From: Bacillota bacterium
GTDB lineage: Bacteria; Bacillota; Clostridia; Lachnospirales; Lachnospiraceae
Assembly (NCBI GenBank): GCA_023435895.1
Contig: JAEZLH010000029.1
Span: 1 to 64,000 of the forward strand
Length of the DNA: 64,000 nt
Direction: 5' to 3'
Part shown: positions 35,334 through 42,874 of the stretch, in pieces
How positions within the stretch are numbered: the first letter of the stretch is position 1
How the letters are laid out: each line of letters begins with the position of its first letter
Notes under the pieces: model-generated
Database searches by the model: none
Seen by the model: the letters and a program-made list of their open reading frames with translations, nothing else
Told to the model about the DNA's origin: nothing
Position numbers and translations under genes: made by a program

Positions 35334-36925
35334 GCTTCAACACCTCCTAATGTACCCTCTAAAATCGGAGCTGCCTTCCAGGGAGCCTTTACATAACTCC
35401 AAGCGGGTGTATGGATACCCATTGAAATATCTCTTGCAAAATTCACTGCCCCACGGAAACAGGAATAAGGTCCGCTATAGTCATAGGAGTGAAGCTGTCT
35501 GGATAAGGTTCCGCCTTTTTGTGCCACATACTTATCCTTGATACCGGAGAAAAAGATATCAGGCTTTAATAGCTTTAAGAATTCCTCTGTCTCAAAATGA
35601 TTCAAATCATCCACCATATAGGTGCCGTCTGACATATCTTTGACCATACCGTTATAGTAGTCAATTAATTTTTCTTCCTTTAATTTGTTGAGATCCTCTT
35701 CTGAAAGGTATACATGGTACTTCTCCGGATCAGGCTCAACAGTAATTGATTCAATATTCTTGCTATCTGCATCAGTCTTTACAAAAGGAATAACCTCACG
35801 TCCCTCATATTCCTCTCTGTGACCAAACTCATAACCTGCAAGTATGGTATGCATGCCAAGGTCGTTAAGCAGGAACTGATAATGATGAGCTCTGGAACCA
35901 CCCACATAAATTGCTGCTGATTTACCCTTTAACTTACTCTTGTAATAAGCCATATCCTGCTCGATATTATCAAGTTCATCTGCAATGACTACTTCTGTTC
36001 TGGCTGTCAGCTCAGGATCGTTAAAATATCTAGCCATATTTCTTAAGGATTCAATGGTAGCCTCCACACCTACAAAATTAACTTTCATCCAGGGAGTACC
36101 ATACTTGGTTTCAATCAACTCTGCAATGTAGTTAATGGATCTATGACATTGAACTACACTTAAATTCGCCTGGTGTGCATTTGCAATATCATCCATGGAA
36201 GCACCGCCGGTAAAGGTGGAAACCACTTCATAACCACATCTTTTTAATAATCTCTCTGTCTCCCAGCCGTCACCACCGATATTATATTCACCGAGAAGGT
36301 TAATAGAGAATTTGTTCTCAATCTTTCTATCGCCTTCACCGATTACATATTTAATCAACTGATTATTTGCAATATGATGACCTGCGGATTGGCTAACACC
36401 CTTGTATCCTTCACAACTGAAGGCGATGCATTTGATGTTGAATTCTTTTTCTGCCCATTTTGCCACTGCATGAATATCATCACCAATGAGTCCTACCGGA
36501 CAGGTGGAACAGATCATAATGGTCTTTGGAGCAAATAAATCCATCGCTTCTTCAATTGCCTTTTTTAACTTTTTCTCACCGCCAAATACGATATCCGGCT
36601 CCTGAAGATCGGTGGAGAAGCAGTATTGCAAATAATTATCCACCCCTTCTTCAGTTCTTGCTTTATGTCTTCTGGTTCCCCAGGAATAATAAGCACATCC
36701 AATTGGTCCGTGTGTTATAATAAATGCGTCCTTGATGGGGCCAACAACAACGCCCTTACAGCCTGCGTAGCAACATCCTCTCTGTGTGATAATACCGGGT
36801 ATGGTACGAACATTTGCAGAAATCGCATTACTATTTTCATTGTTATTCACATCGACCATGTGCTCTTTACGGTTTTTATAAACTCTGGAATTATACTGAT
36901 CCAGAACTTTATTCATTGCATTCAT
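35327..36925 (-). CDS. nifD: Nitrogenase MoFe protein alpha subunit
   Basis: 532 residues. P-cluster cysteines lie near 51, 77 (GPIGCAYYSW) and 142 (STCPVGLIGDD). FeMo-cofactor ligands are the Cys in NLSVVQCHRSINYI and the His in SRQLHSYDYSGPY. An insertion of roughly 50 residues around 385-440 (DPEKYHVYLSEEDLNKLKEE) is a known mark of the clostridial NifD group. AGGAGG lies five bases before the ATG. Confidence 0.96.
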   Translation of the reverse strand: MNAMNKVLDQYNSRVYKNRKEHMVDVNNNENSNAISANVRTIPGIITQRGCCYAGCKGVVVGPIKDAFIITHGPIGCAYYSWGTRRHKARTEEGVDNYLQYCFSTDLQEPDIVFGGEKKLKKAIEEAMDLFAPKTIMICSTCPVGLIGDDIHAVAKWAEKEFNIKCIAFSCEGYKGVSQSAGHHIANNQLIKYVIGEGDRKIENKFSINLLGEYNIGGDGWETERLLKRCGYEVVSTFTGGASMDDIANAHQANLSVVQCHRSINYIAELIETKYGTPWMKVNFVGVEATIESLRNMARYFNDPELTARTEVVIADELDNIEQDMAYYKSKLKGKSAAIYVGGSRAHHYQFLLNDLGMHTILAGYEFGHREEYEGREVIPFVKTDADSKNIESITVEPDPEKYHVYLSEEDLNKLKEEKLIDYYNGMVKDMSDGTYMVDDLNHFETEEFLKLLKPDIFFSGIKDKYVAQKGGTLSRQLHSYDYSGPYSCFRGAVNFARDISMGIHTPAWSYVKAPWKAAPILEGTLGGVEAC

Positions 36926-36974
36926 AGCAACCTCCTTACTCGCCTTTCAACGAAATAATCAATTTCCCATCGTT

Positions 36975-37358
36975 CTAATAAGCTTCCGTTGTTGATTCAC
37001 CGTTACGAACTCGATAACTTTCATTGATCGGAAGAATAAATATTTTGCCATCCCCGGGATTGCCGGTGCTGTTCGCATCAATGATGGTTTCTACCACCTT
37101 ATCAACATTTTCATCTTCCACTATCATTGTAAAAACACGTTTTGAAATCAATCGCTGGGACTCCGATAGGTATTCTCCAGTGGCTGTCGCCGGGATTTCT
37201 CCGGAATCTACGATGGATCTGAGCAGTGTCATATCAATTAATTTTTTACCTCTTCCGAGTACCTTTCTACAGGTAAAAGCGGGAACTCCGGCACCTGCTA
37301 ACGCTTCTTTTGTTGCGTTAACTTTATTTTGCCTGATAATCGCCATAACTTCCTTCAT
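36975..37358 (-). CDS. nifI2: NifI2, PII-like nitrogenase regulator
   Basis: 127 residues of the PII (GlnB) fold with a long, NifI2-type T-loop (KLIDMTLLRSIVDSGEIPAT) and the PII C-terminal signature NPGDGKIFILPI. In methanogens NifI1 and NifI2 form a complex that binds the MoFe protein and stops activity when ammonium is sufficient, relieved by 2-oxoglutarate and ATP. The position between nifH and nifD is the classic one. GGAGGATTGGC precedes the ATG. Confidence 0.93.
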   Translation of the reverse strand: MKEVMAIIRQNKVNATKEALAGAGVPAFTCRKVLGRGKKLIDMTLLRSIVDSGEIPATATGEYLSESQRLISKRVFTMIVEDENVDKVVETIIDANSTGNPGDGKIFILPINESYRVRNGESTTEAY

Positions 37359-37425
37359 GCCAATCCTCCATTCTTATAGAAGAATTTCTTCTTCCTTCCT
37401 AGAATTATCTTGCTTGCCTTGCAGC

Positions 37426-37752
37426 TTATAATCCCTTCTTCTTGGTACTGATTGTGTATGCCTCTTCTACCGGGCTGACGAAAATTCTTCCATCACCGAA
37501 GTTACCGTTCTCACCAGTTCTTGAATATTTCATGATGATCTTAACCACATCATCCTTATCACTTTCTTCTACTACAATCAGAAGCATTTCCTTGGGAATT
37601 TCATCATAGAATACTTCTCCGACTTTAACGCCCTTTTGCTTACCGCGACCGAATACATCCATCTTTGTTACTGCAGGAAATCCTGCAGATAATAATTCTG
37701 ATAATACGATACCTACCTTCTCAGGACGGATAATTGCTCTCACCAATAACAT
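37426..37752 (-). CDS. nifI1: NifI1, PII-like nitrogenase regulator
   Basis: 108 residues of PII fold: MLLVRAIIRPEKVGIVLSEL, a short T-loop (GRGKQKGVKVGEVFYDEIPK) and NFGDGRIFVSPVEEAYTI. Partner of NifI2 in post-translational control of nitrogenase. The ATG at 37752 has GGAGGTG eight bases upstream; an in-frame GTG at 37767 overlaps that site. 27 bases after nifH. Confidence 0.93.
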   Translation of the reverse strand: MLLVRAIIRPEKVGIVLSELLSAGFPAVTKMDVFGRGKQKGVKVGEVFYDEIPKEMLLIVVEESDKDDVVKIIMKYSRTGENGNFGDGRIFVSPVEEAYTISTKKKGL

Positions 37753-37779
37753 AACGTGCACCTCCACACTCTATATTTT

Positions 37780-38601
37780 TTAGATATCTAAAATACCATG
37801 TTCCATCAATAATTCTTCTAATCTTTCTTGCTTCATGGGCTTAGGAATAACAAACATATCATTTCCATCAATCTTTTGAGCCAGCTGACGATATTCGTCT
37901 GCCTGATTCGCTGCCGCATCAAAGTCAATTACGGTCTTCTTATTAATCTCTGCTCTCTGTACCATGTTATCTCTGGGTACGAAGTGAATCATCTGTGAGC
38001 CTAACTCTTTTGCAAAGGCTGCAACTAATTCTGCTTCACCATCTACCTTTCTGGAGTTACAGATGATACCGCCAAGTCTTACACCACCGGTATTTGCATA
38101 CTTTTGAATACCTTTTGAGATATTGTTTGCAGCATAGAGAGCCATCATCTCACCGGAAGCAACGATATAGATTTCTTGTGCTTTGCCTTCACGAATGGGC
38201 ATTGCAAAACCACCACAAACAACGTCACCAAGTACATCATAAAATACATAATCAAGGTCATCGGTATAGGCTCCCAACTGCTCCAGAAGGTTAATGGAAG
38301 TAATAATACCACGACCAGCACATCCAACACCGGGTTCTGGACCGCCTGATTCCACACAACGGATATCAGCAAAGCCCTGCTTCAAAATAAAATCAAGATC
38401 AATATCTTCCCCTTCTTCACGAAGTGTATCAAGAACCGTCTTCTGTGCAAGACCACCAAGTATCAAACGAGTGGAGTCTGCTTTGGGATCACAGCCAACA
38501 ATCATGATTTTCTTACCCATCTCACCTAGGCCTGCTGTCAAATTCTGAGTTGTTGTGGATTTACCGATACCACCTTTTCCATAAATTGCAACCTGTCTCA
38601 T
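37780..38601 (-). CDS. nifH: Nitrogenase iron protein (dinitrogenase reductase)
   Basis: 273 residues, the usual clostridial length. It delivers electrons to MoFe protein with ATP hydrolysis and also serves in cofactor maturation. P-loop YGKGGIGKST; 4Fe-4S ligands Cys 94 (GVGCAGRGI) and Cys 129 (LGDVVCGGFAMP); Arg 97 is the residue ADP-ribosylated in some bacteria, but no draT/draG lies here. The start at 38601 follows AAGGAGG by eight bases. The longer upstream frame belongs to the leader. First gene of the nif operon. Confidence 0.97.
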   Translation of the reverse strand: MRQVAIYGKGGIGKSTTTQNLTAGLGEMGKKIMIVGCDPKADSTRLILGGLAQKTVLDTLREEGEDIDLDFILKQGFADIRCVESGGPEPGVGCAGRGIITSINLLEQLGAYTDDLDYVFYDVLGDVVCGGFAMPIREGKAQEIYIVASGEMMALYAANNISKGIQKYANTGGVRLGGIICNSRKVDGEAELVAAFAKELGSQMIHFVPRDNMVQRAEINKKTVIDFDAAANQADEYRQLAQKIDGNDMFVIPKPMKQERLEELLMEHGILDI

Positions 38602-38628
38602 AATAATAACCTCCTTAATTATCTGCTT

Positions 38629-38669
38629 GATAACAAACAAGGCGCCACTACTATTAGTAATGACGCCTC
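38629..38669 (-). terminator. Terminator-like hairpin in the nifH leader (possible attenuator)
   Basis: AGGCGTCATTACT pairs with AGTAGTGGCGCCT (12-13 pairs with G-U wobbles, loop AAT), followed by TTGTTTGTTATC. It ends only about 28 bases before the nifH start, so nif transcription must begin upstream and read through it. It could also end modC mRNA. Confidence 0.6.
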
Positions 38670-38680
38670 TGTCCTTATTC

Positions 38681-38747
38681 GGCTATCCCCGCTAGCAGGA
38701 TCAGCCATATCTTATACCGGTATGAAATTGATTGTTGCCTTAACAAT
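38681..38747 (-). promoter_or_regulatory. Two further hairpins in the nifH leader
   Basis: ATTGTTAAGGCAACAAT (38747-38731) and GGCTGATCC...GGATAGCC (38706-38681) precede the terminator-like hairpin. The layout of small hairpins before a terminator recalls leaders controlled by ANTAR-type antiterminators or by a ligand-binding RNA; no known riboswitch consensus is matched. Confidence 0.45.
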
Positions 38748-38853
38748 TTCTATGTTGCAATTCTATCATCAGATAATTAATCCTTCAATGCACGTAATTG
38801 TGAAATATACACATTAATCCAAAACTATTTTTGCACAATTTACACTAGTAAAT

Positions 38854-39915
38854 TTATTGATGCCTAATATCCTTTAATAACAGAAGGTGTTCCTTTGGAA
38901 GAGTTAATCGCTTTGGAACTCTTTCCTTCAGTGATGTTTTCCATTCCTGTTTGGAGATAATCCACCAAAGCCTTGACGCTTCTTCTAAAGCAGGTTGAAC
39001 GATAATACTGTTCTCAAAGGGTCCTTCCGAAAAGCCCGACATAACGATGGGTACCGAATTTACTTCTTCCGCTCCATGGCAGGCTTGCAAATTGTGTGCG
39101 CGTATTCCCACATAACATATATCATCTTCTACGTATTGGCTTGTATTCAATCTTACTTTCCAATCCAGTGCGTCCAGTTCATAATCAGATCGCTTTCTTG
39201 CTCTGGATATATTCTTGCATCCGGTCAACTTTGCTGTTGTAATATCCACCGGATGACGAAACACCTCTTCTTTTCTTCCTTTTTCAATGGTTTTTCCCTG
39301 GCTGATTACTGTAATATAATCACAAAATCGATACAGTTCTTCCCTGCTATGGGAAACCATAAGGATTTCGCCATGGTATTCTTTTAATACCTCAAGAATT
39401 TCCTGTTGTAGCTGATCCTTTAAAAATAGATCAAGTGCGGAGAAGGGTTCGTCAAACATCATCAACTCCGGCTCATAGGCCATCATTCTGGCTAATGCAA
39501 CTCTTTGTTGCTCCCCTCCGGATATCTGGTAGGGATAACTATTTTGAAGATGGGTAATTCGAAGCATATTCATCATCTTCTGGGCAAGGGCTGCTTTTTG
39601 ACTTCTTTCTGCAACTGCGATTTCAATATTTTCTCTCACCGTCATCTTAGGAAAGAGGGCATAGCTTTGAAACAACAAGCCTACTTTTCTTTGTTGAGGC
39701 TTTAAATTAATCCCCTTCTCTGAGTCATATAAAACTCTATCATTCAATATAATCTTACCGCTGTCCGGCGTCTCAATTCCGGCAATACACTTTAGTGTCA
39801 AACTTTTACCGCATCCCGATGCACCTAAAATACCGGTTGATTCCCCGTTGGTTTCCAGATTAATATCTAAGTTCAAGCTCTTTAGGCTTTTTTGGATTGT
39901 TACATTTAAGCTCAT
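38854..39915 (-). CDS. modC: Molybdate-type ABC transporter ATP-binding protein (ModC-like)
   Basis: 353 residues. Walker A is GASGCGKS, the signature SGGEQQRVALARM and Walker B LMMFDEPFSALD. The N-terminal two thirds match ModC closely. The C-terminal part (from about 230) resembles a divergent TOBE/molybdate-binding region (TGCKNISRARKR, YVGIRAHNL). The start at 39915 follows GGAGAGAGG closely; an upstream ATG at 39933 is in front of that site. No modA or modB adjoins it, which is unusual. It lies just upstream of nifH on the same strand, fitting Mo supply for nitrogenase. Confidence 0.82.
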   Translation of the reverse strand: MSLNVTIQKSLKSLNLDINLETNGESTGILGASGCGKSLTLKCIAGIETPDSGKIILNDRVLYDSEKGINLKPQQRKVGLLFQSYALFPKMTVRENIEIAVAERSQKAALAQKMMNMLRITHLQNSYPYQISGGEQQRVALARMMAYEPELMMFDEPFSALDLFLKDQLQQEILEVLKEYHGEILMVSHSREELYRFCDYITVISQGKTIEKGRKEEVFRHPVDITTAKLTGCKNISRARKRSDYELDALDWKVRLNTSQYVEDDICYVGIRAHNLQACHGAEEVNSVPIVMSGFSEGPFENSIIVQPALEEASRLWWIISKQEWKTSLKERVPKRLTLPKEHLLLLKDIRHQ

Positions 39916-40084
39916 GCCTCTCTCCTGTTTCAATTAGGTTAATAAATTGCTTTCTGTTTAACAACTACTGGTGGTGATTCCTGAATTTTGTTTTGCTGAG
40001 TTCCTCAAAGCAGCTATCTTTTGTTTTTGTGTAAATTGTCATTACCACATTGTATTAGGGCTTTTGACAAAGAGATTTAAGAGA

Positions 40085-40126
40085 ATAAAAAAACGACGCC
40101 TCAGAAAAACTCCAAGACCTCGTTGT
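40085..40126 (-). terminator. Strong terminator in the modC leader (attenuator or end of a small RNA)
   Basis: AACGAGGTCTTGGAG pairs with CTGAGGCGTCGTT apart from one mismatch, followed by TTTTTTTATT. It lies about 65-105 bases after the promoter and 170 bases before the modC start. A transcript stopping here would be about 105 nt. Confidence 0.75.
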
Positions 40127-40196
40127 CAATTATCAGACTATAACTTAATAATCCTATATTTGATAAAATATAATTTCCGATATGTTAATTAGTGAT

Positions 40197-40226
40197 ATTA
40201 TAACTTCACTAAAAGTTGTTTGTCAA
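40197..40226 (-). promoter_or_regulatory. Consensus promoter upstream of modC
   Basis: Perfect TTGACA (40226-40221), 18-base spacer, perfect TATAAT (40202-40197). One of the strongest promoters in the window. Confidence 0.8.
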
Positions 40227-40257
40227 TACAATTTCCACCATTCTTTTGTAATTCATT

Positions 40258-40365
40258 ACTGTCCACTTCCCTTTCAGAACTCAGCATAATGATTTTGATA
40301 AATGATTTCCGAAAAAGAGGTATTTGCATTTGTCGAAATCATATCCTCAACTGGCAGTGAACATT
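40258..40365. repeat. Dispersed imperfect palindrome, copy B
   Basis: Same layout as 12577-12689: CTGTCCACTTCC at the left, TTCAGAAC, ATAAATGATTTCCGAAAA and TATTTGCATT in the centre, and GGCAGTGAACA at the right. The terminal arms have decayed compared with copy A. It lies 30 bases upstream of the modC promoter. Confidence 0.8.
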
Positions 40366-40508
40366 AATTACAGCTTGACCTTTTTGGCTAACCATAAGTG
40401 AAGGCGGGCTGCAGTAAATATAGTTTCGAAACACCCATTAATCCTGTAACATATGACTCTGAAACAGCATATATAAATAGTGAATAATATGTAAAGAAGT
40501 GTCATATC

Positions 40509-41018
40509 ATGGGATGTAATATAACCTTTATATCACCGTTCCTTCTGACTGGTATTGTAAACACAACTACCTTCCTTGCACTTTTTATTGCCTTGATCGT
40601 AGTATTCTTTCTATTAGGTTTAATTATAGGACTCAGCTCAAATTCCAGAAGGAATGTGAAAAATACTACTGCTCCTGCTAATAATAATGTAATAAACAGC
40701 TCGAACAACCGATTGAGTGCAAACTTGAACAGCCTGAATTCCGGCTTAAATAATAATGTGAATTCCGGACTGAACAACAACCCAAATATTGCCTTGAATA
40801 ATAGTTTAATTAATAATCCAAGCAATAATTTGAATACCAGTTTTAGTGGCAGTTTAAACAATAGTTTCAATAAGAATACAAACTCTAACAGTAATATTTC
40901 GCAACGCCAAGTTGATAACTTAGTGCAAACCAGTAAAGAAACGTCACATCATTCTTCTTCCAGAAGTAAGAACTGGCCCTACTCTTCCGGAAATTTCACG
41001 CGAAGGAATCGGTTTTAG
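40509..41018 (+). CDS. Asn/Ser/Leu-rich membrane protein, unknown function
   Basis: 169 residues: one hydrophobic N-terminal anchor (about 20-45), then a low-complexity region of SGLNNN-, NSLNNN- and NSSN-like repeats (about 55-135), and a basic Ser/His-rich tail. The DNA of this region is itself repetitive (AATTCCGGxxT...AATAATGTG). The ribosome site (AAGAAGTG) is weak, but a good terminator follows, and the anchor-plus-repeat layout argues for a real gene. An antisense frame is an artefact of the repeats. Possibly a spore- or wall-associated filler protein; no family recognised. Confidence 0.55.
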   Translation: MGCNITFISPFLLTGIVNTTTFLALFIALIVVFFLLGLIIGLSSNSRRNVKNTTAPANNNVINSSNNRLSANLNSLNSGLNNNVNSGLNNNPNIALNNSLINNPSNNLNTSFSGSLNNSFNKNTNSNSNISQRQVDNLVQTSKETSHHSSSRSKNWPYSSGNFTRRNRF

Positions 41019-41023
41019 AATAT

Positions 41024-41097
41024 AAAAATGATACCTAGACAGCACTCCTTTCTACGGTTAAAACCGCAATGCGCCGTCGCAAAGGTATCATTTTATA
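41024..41097. terminator. Bidirectional terminator between convergent genes
   Basis: AAAATGATACCT pairs with AGGTATCATTTT around a loop that contains CGGTTAAAACCG. A/T runs flank both sides. Confidence 0.8.
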
Positions 41098-41113
41098 TTC
41101 CTTAACCTATCGA

Positions 41114-41581
41114 TTATTTCGAGGTATTGTAGATTCGAAATAGATAAATACCAAAGGTTATGGCAAGGACAAGCAGTGAAAGTAGTGTAAAATAAGGGGA
41201 CAGCGGTTGCAACCTTATGCCTTGAAACGAGATATACCCAAAGCATAGTACCATTTCTGCTTTCATGATACACATCATATTCTTAATCAGCGAGATTGTT
41301 TTTGCCTTGTCTTCCTTCCCTATGTTTAATGGAAGATTCCATAATGGAGGATAATACGTAACCAGCGTCAATAATACATATAATACCCCACAAATAATTG
41401 GAATAGCGAGAAGTTCACTTTTATTACCCCATCGATCCACCTGTCCGGCAATATTATAATGCCCCGGCACCTGGTCTGGTATATCGCTCCAAGAAAACCT
41501 TAGGTACGCACCCATTGCTAATAATAGTATTATCGTTATAAATTCTGCGCTGATCTGCACCACAATACCCTTGCGCTTCAT
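41114..41581 (-). CDS. DUF1648 membrane protein
   Basis: 155 residues with four hydrophobic segments. The DUF1648 signature is present near residues 30-55 (SDIPDQVPGHYNIAGQVDRW), as in SdpI-type immunity proteins, although the SdpI C-terminal domain is absent. GGGGG lies upstream of the ATG. Function unknown; no toxin gene adjoins. Confidence 0.78.
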   Translation of the reverse strand: MKRKGIVVQISAEFITIILLLAMGAYLRFSWSDIPDQVPGHYNIAGQVDRWGNKSELLAIPIICGVLYVLLTLVTYYPPLWNLPLNIGKEDKAKTISLIKNMMCIMKAEMVLCFGYISFQGIRLQPLSPYFTLLSLLVLAITFGIYLFRIYNTSK

Positions 41582-41781
41582 ATCGTTTTTCCCCCTGACT
41601 TATCCCAATAAATTTGTAATATTCTACCTCTATTATCACATTTTTTTGAGATTAGTCAATCCCCATCCTTCTCCTTTTCCATTCACAGAATTATAGCCCT
41701 TATTACCATTATCTTTAGCGAATAAGGTAAACCATTGATGGGATACTTTAGAAGAATCGGTTCTCCCTAACCCTAATTTAA

Positions 41782-41931
41782 CTACTTCTTGTCTTTTGTT
41801 AACCCATCAAATTCGTGGTTTATCTTATTCTGTTTTTGATTTTCATTCCTATTCTTAATATCAGCAACGGAGGATTTCGTTGAATCCTTTTCCAATTCCT
41901 TGCGATATCTTTGATTTGATTGCTTGCTCAT
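41782..41931 (-). CDS. Small basic hydrophilic protein (49 residues)
   Basis: MSKQSNQRYRKELEKDSTKS at the start and DGLTKDKK at the end; rich in Lys, Asn and Gln. AAAGGAG lies seven bases before the ATG. No membrane segment and no known family. Like the 50-residue protein at 25943 it resembles small spore-type proteins in composition only. Coding status rests on the ribosome site and codon pattern. Confidence 0.55.
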   Translation of the reverse strand: MSKQSNQRYRKELEKDSTKSSVADIKNRNENQKQNKINHEFDGLTKDKK

Positions 41932-42167
41932 AATAATCTCCTTTCAAATTAAGAATACTGTAAAATAGCACTATTTATATTGCAGCTTGCACATAGTCAA
42001 AAGATTCAAACATCAATAAAAACTGATAATCAACTCCGCCCAAAGGCTAATTGCCCCTGATATCATAGAATCCCAGTGCAGTAATCTTGTCCATATTCGA
42101 CAATGAGCTTTCGACTTAGTTCTATAAAGTATTATACCTACATTGGTATTTTCTATACAATACTCTA

Positions 42168-42220
42168 TTGACCGAATCGGTTTATAGTGTTACAATCAGT
42201 TTATAAACCGAATCGGTTTA
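42168..42220 (+). promoter_or_regulatory. tetR promoter with two palindromic operators
   Basis: TTGACC (42168-42173), a 17-base spacer and TACAAT (42191-42196). Operator 1, ACCGAATCGGT, overlaps the -35 and spacer (42171-42181). Operator 2, TAAACCGAATCGGTTTA (42204-42220), is a perfect 8-1-8 palindrome at the expected transcription start. The placing fits repression by the TetR protein encoded next. Confidence 0.85.
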
Positions 42221-42244
42221 TCACATCATAAAGGAGGTGATAAC

Positions 42245-42850
42245 ATGGAAAAATTCATTAATCTTTCCCCAGAAAAGCAAACTGCTATTATCGATGCCGC
42301 ACTAACTTCTTTCAGTACAAATGGCTATAAGAAGACCTCGGTTCGTGATATTGCAAGTGCAGCAGGTATATCAAAAGCAATGGTCTTTCACTACTTTGGT
42401 ACAAAAAAAGCTCTTTATCTATACTTGCTTCGCTTTTGCGGTGATTTGATTACAAGCGAGATAAATTCGGGTTTTGATAACCATATTACCGATTTCTTTG
42501 ATCGCATTACTCAAGCTTCCAACATCAAAATAGCTGCAATGAAAAAGCATCCCGCCATTCTTTCTTTTTTGAGTACTGCCTACTTTGAACAGGATGAGGA
42601 GGTTATGGAGGACGTAAAAGAACTTCTGTCTTACAGCGATGGTTTTCGTACCAGAATTGCATTTGATGGAATGGACACTTCCAAATTCAAAGAAGGTGTC
42701 GATCCCCATCAGGTATTAAAAATTCTTGTCTGGATGGCGGAAGGCTTCGCAAGCCATTTTAATACGTTAACAGAAAACAATTTTGATACCTTTATTACCG
42801 AGTATTATGACTGCATGGATTTATTAAAAAAGAACTTTTATAAAGAGTAA
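42245..42850 (+). CDS. TetR/AcrR family transcriptional repressor
   Basis: 201 residues. The N-terminal helix-turn-helix is typical (FSTNGYKKTSVRDIASAAG, ISKAMVFHYFGTKKALYLYL). The C-terminal ligand domain is variable. AAGGAGGTGATAAC precedes the ATG. It is the first gene of an operon with an ABC-2 exporter (ATPase 24 bases downstream). The two operators at 42171-42220 indicate self-repression and control of the exporter, released by an unknown ligand. Confidence 0.9.
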   Translation: MEKFINLSPEKQTAIIDAALTSFSTNGYKKTSVRDIASAAGISKAMVFHYFGTKKALYLYLLRFCGDLITSEINSGFDNHITDFFDRITQASNIKIAAMKKHPAILSFLSTAYFEQDEEVMEDVKELLSYSDGFRTRIAFDGMDTSKFKEGVDPHQVLKILVWMAEGFASHFNTLTENNFDTFITEYYDCMDLLKKNFYKE

Positions 42851-42874
42851 TTTATAAATGGAGGGTAAAACAAT

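Noticed and set aside
38761..38853. Sigma-54 or clear sigma-A promoter for nifH
   Set aside because: No TGGCAC-N5-TTGC and no TTGACA/TATAAT pair with proper spacing; TATATT near 38785 lacks a -35.
40502..40870. Minus-strand frame opposite the Asn-rich gene (Leu/Phe/Lys-rich)
   Set aside because: It is the mirror of the AAT/AAC repeats; no ribosome site and no family.
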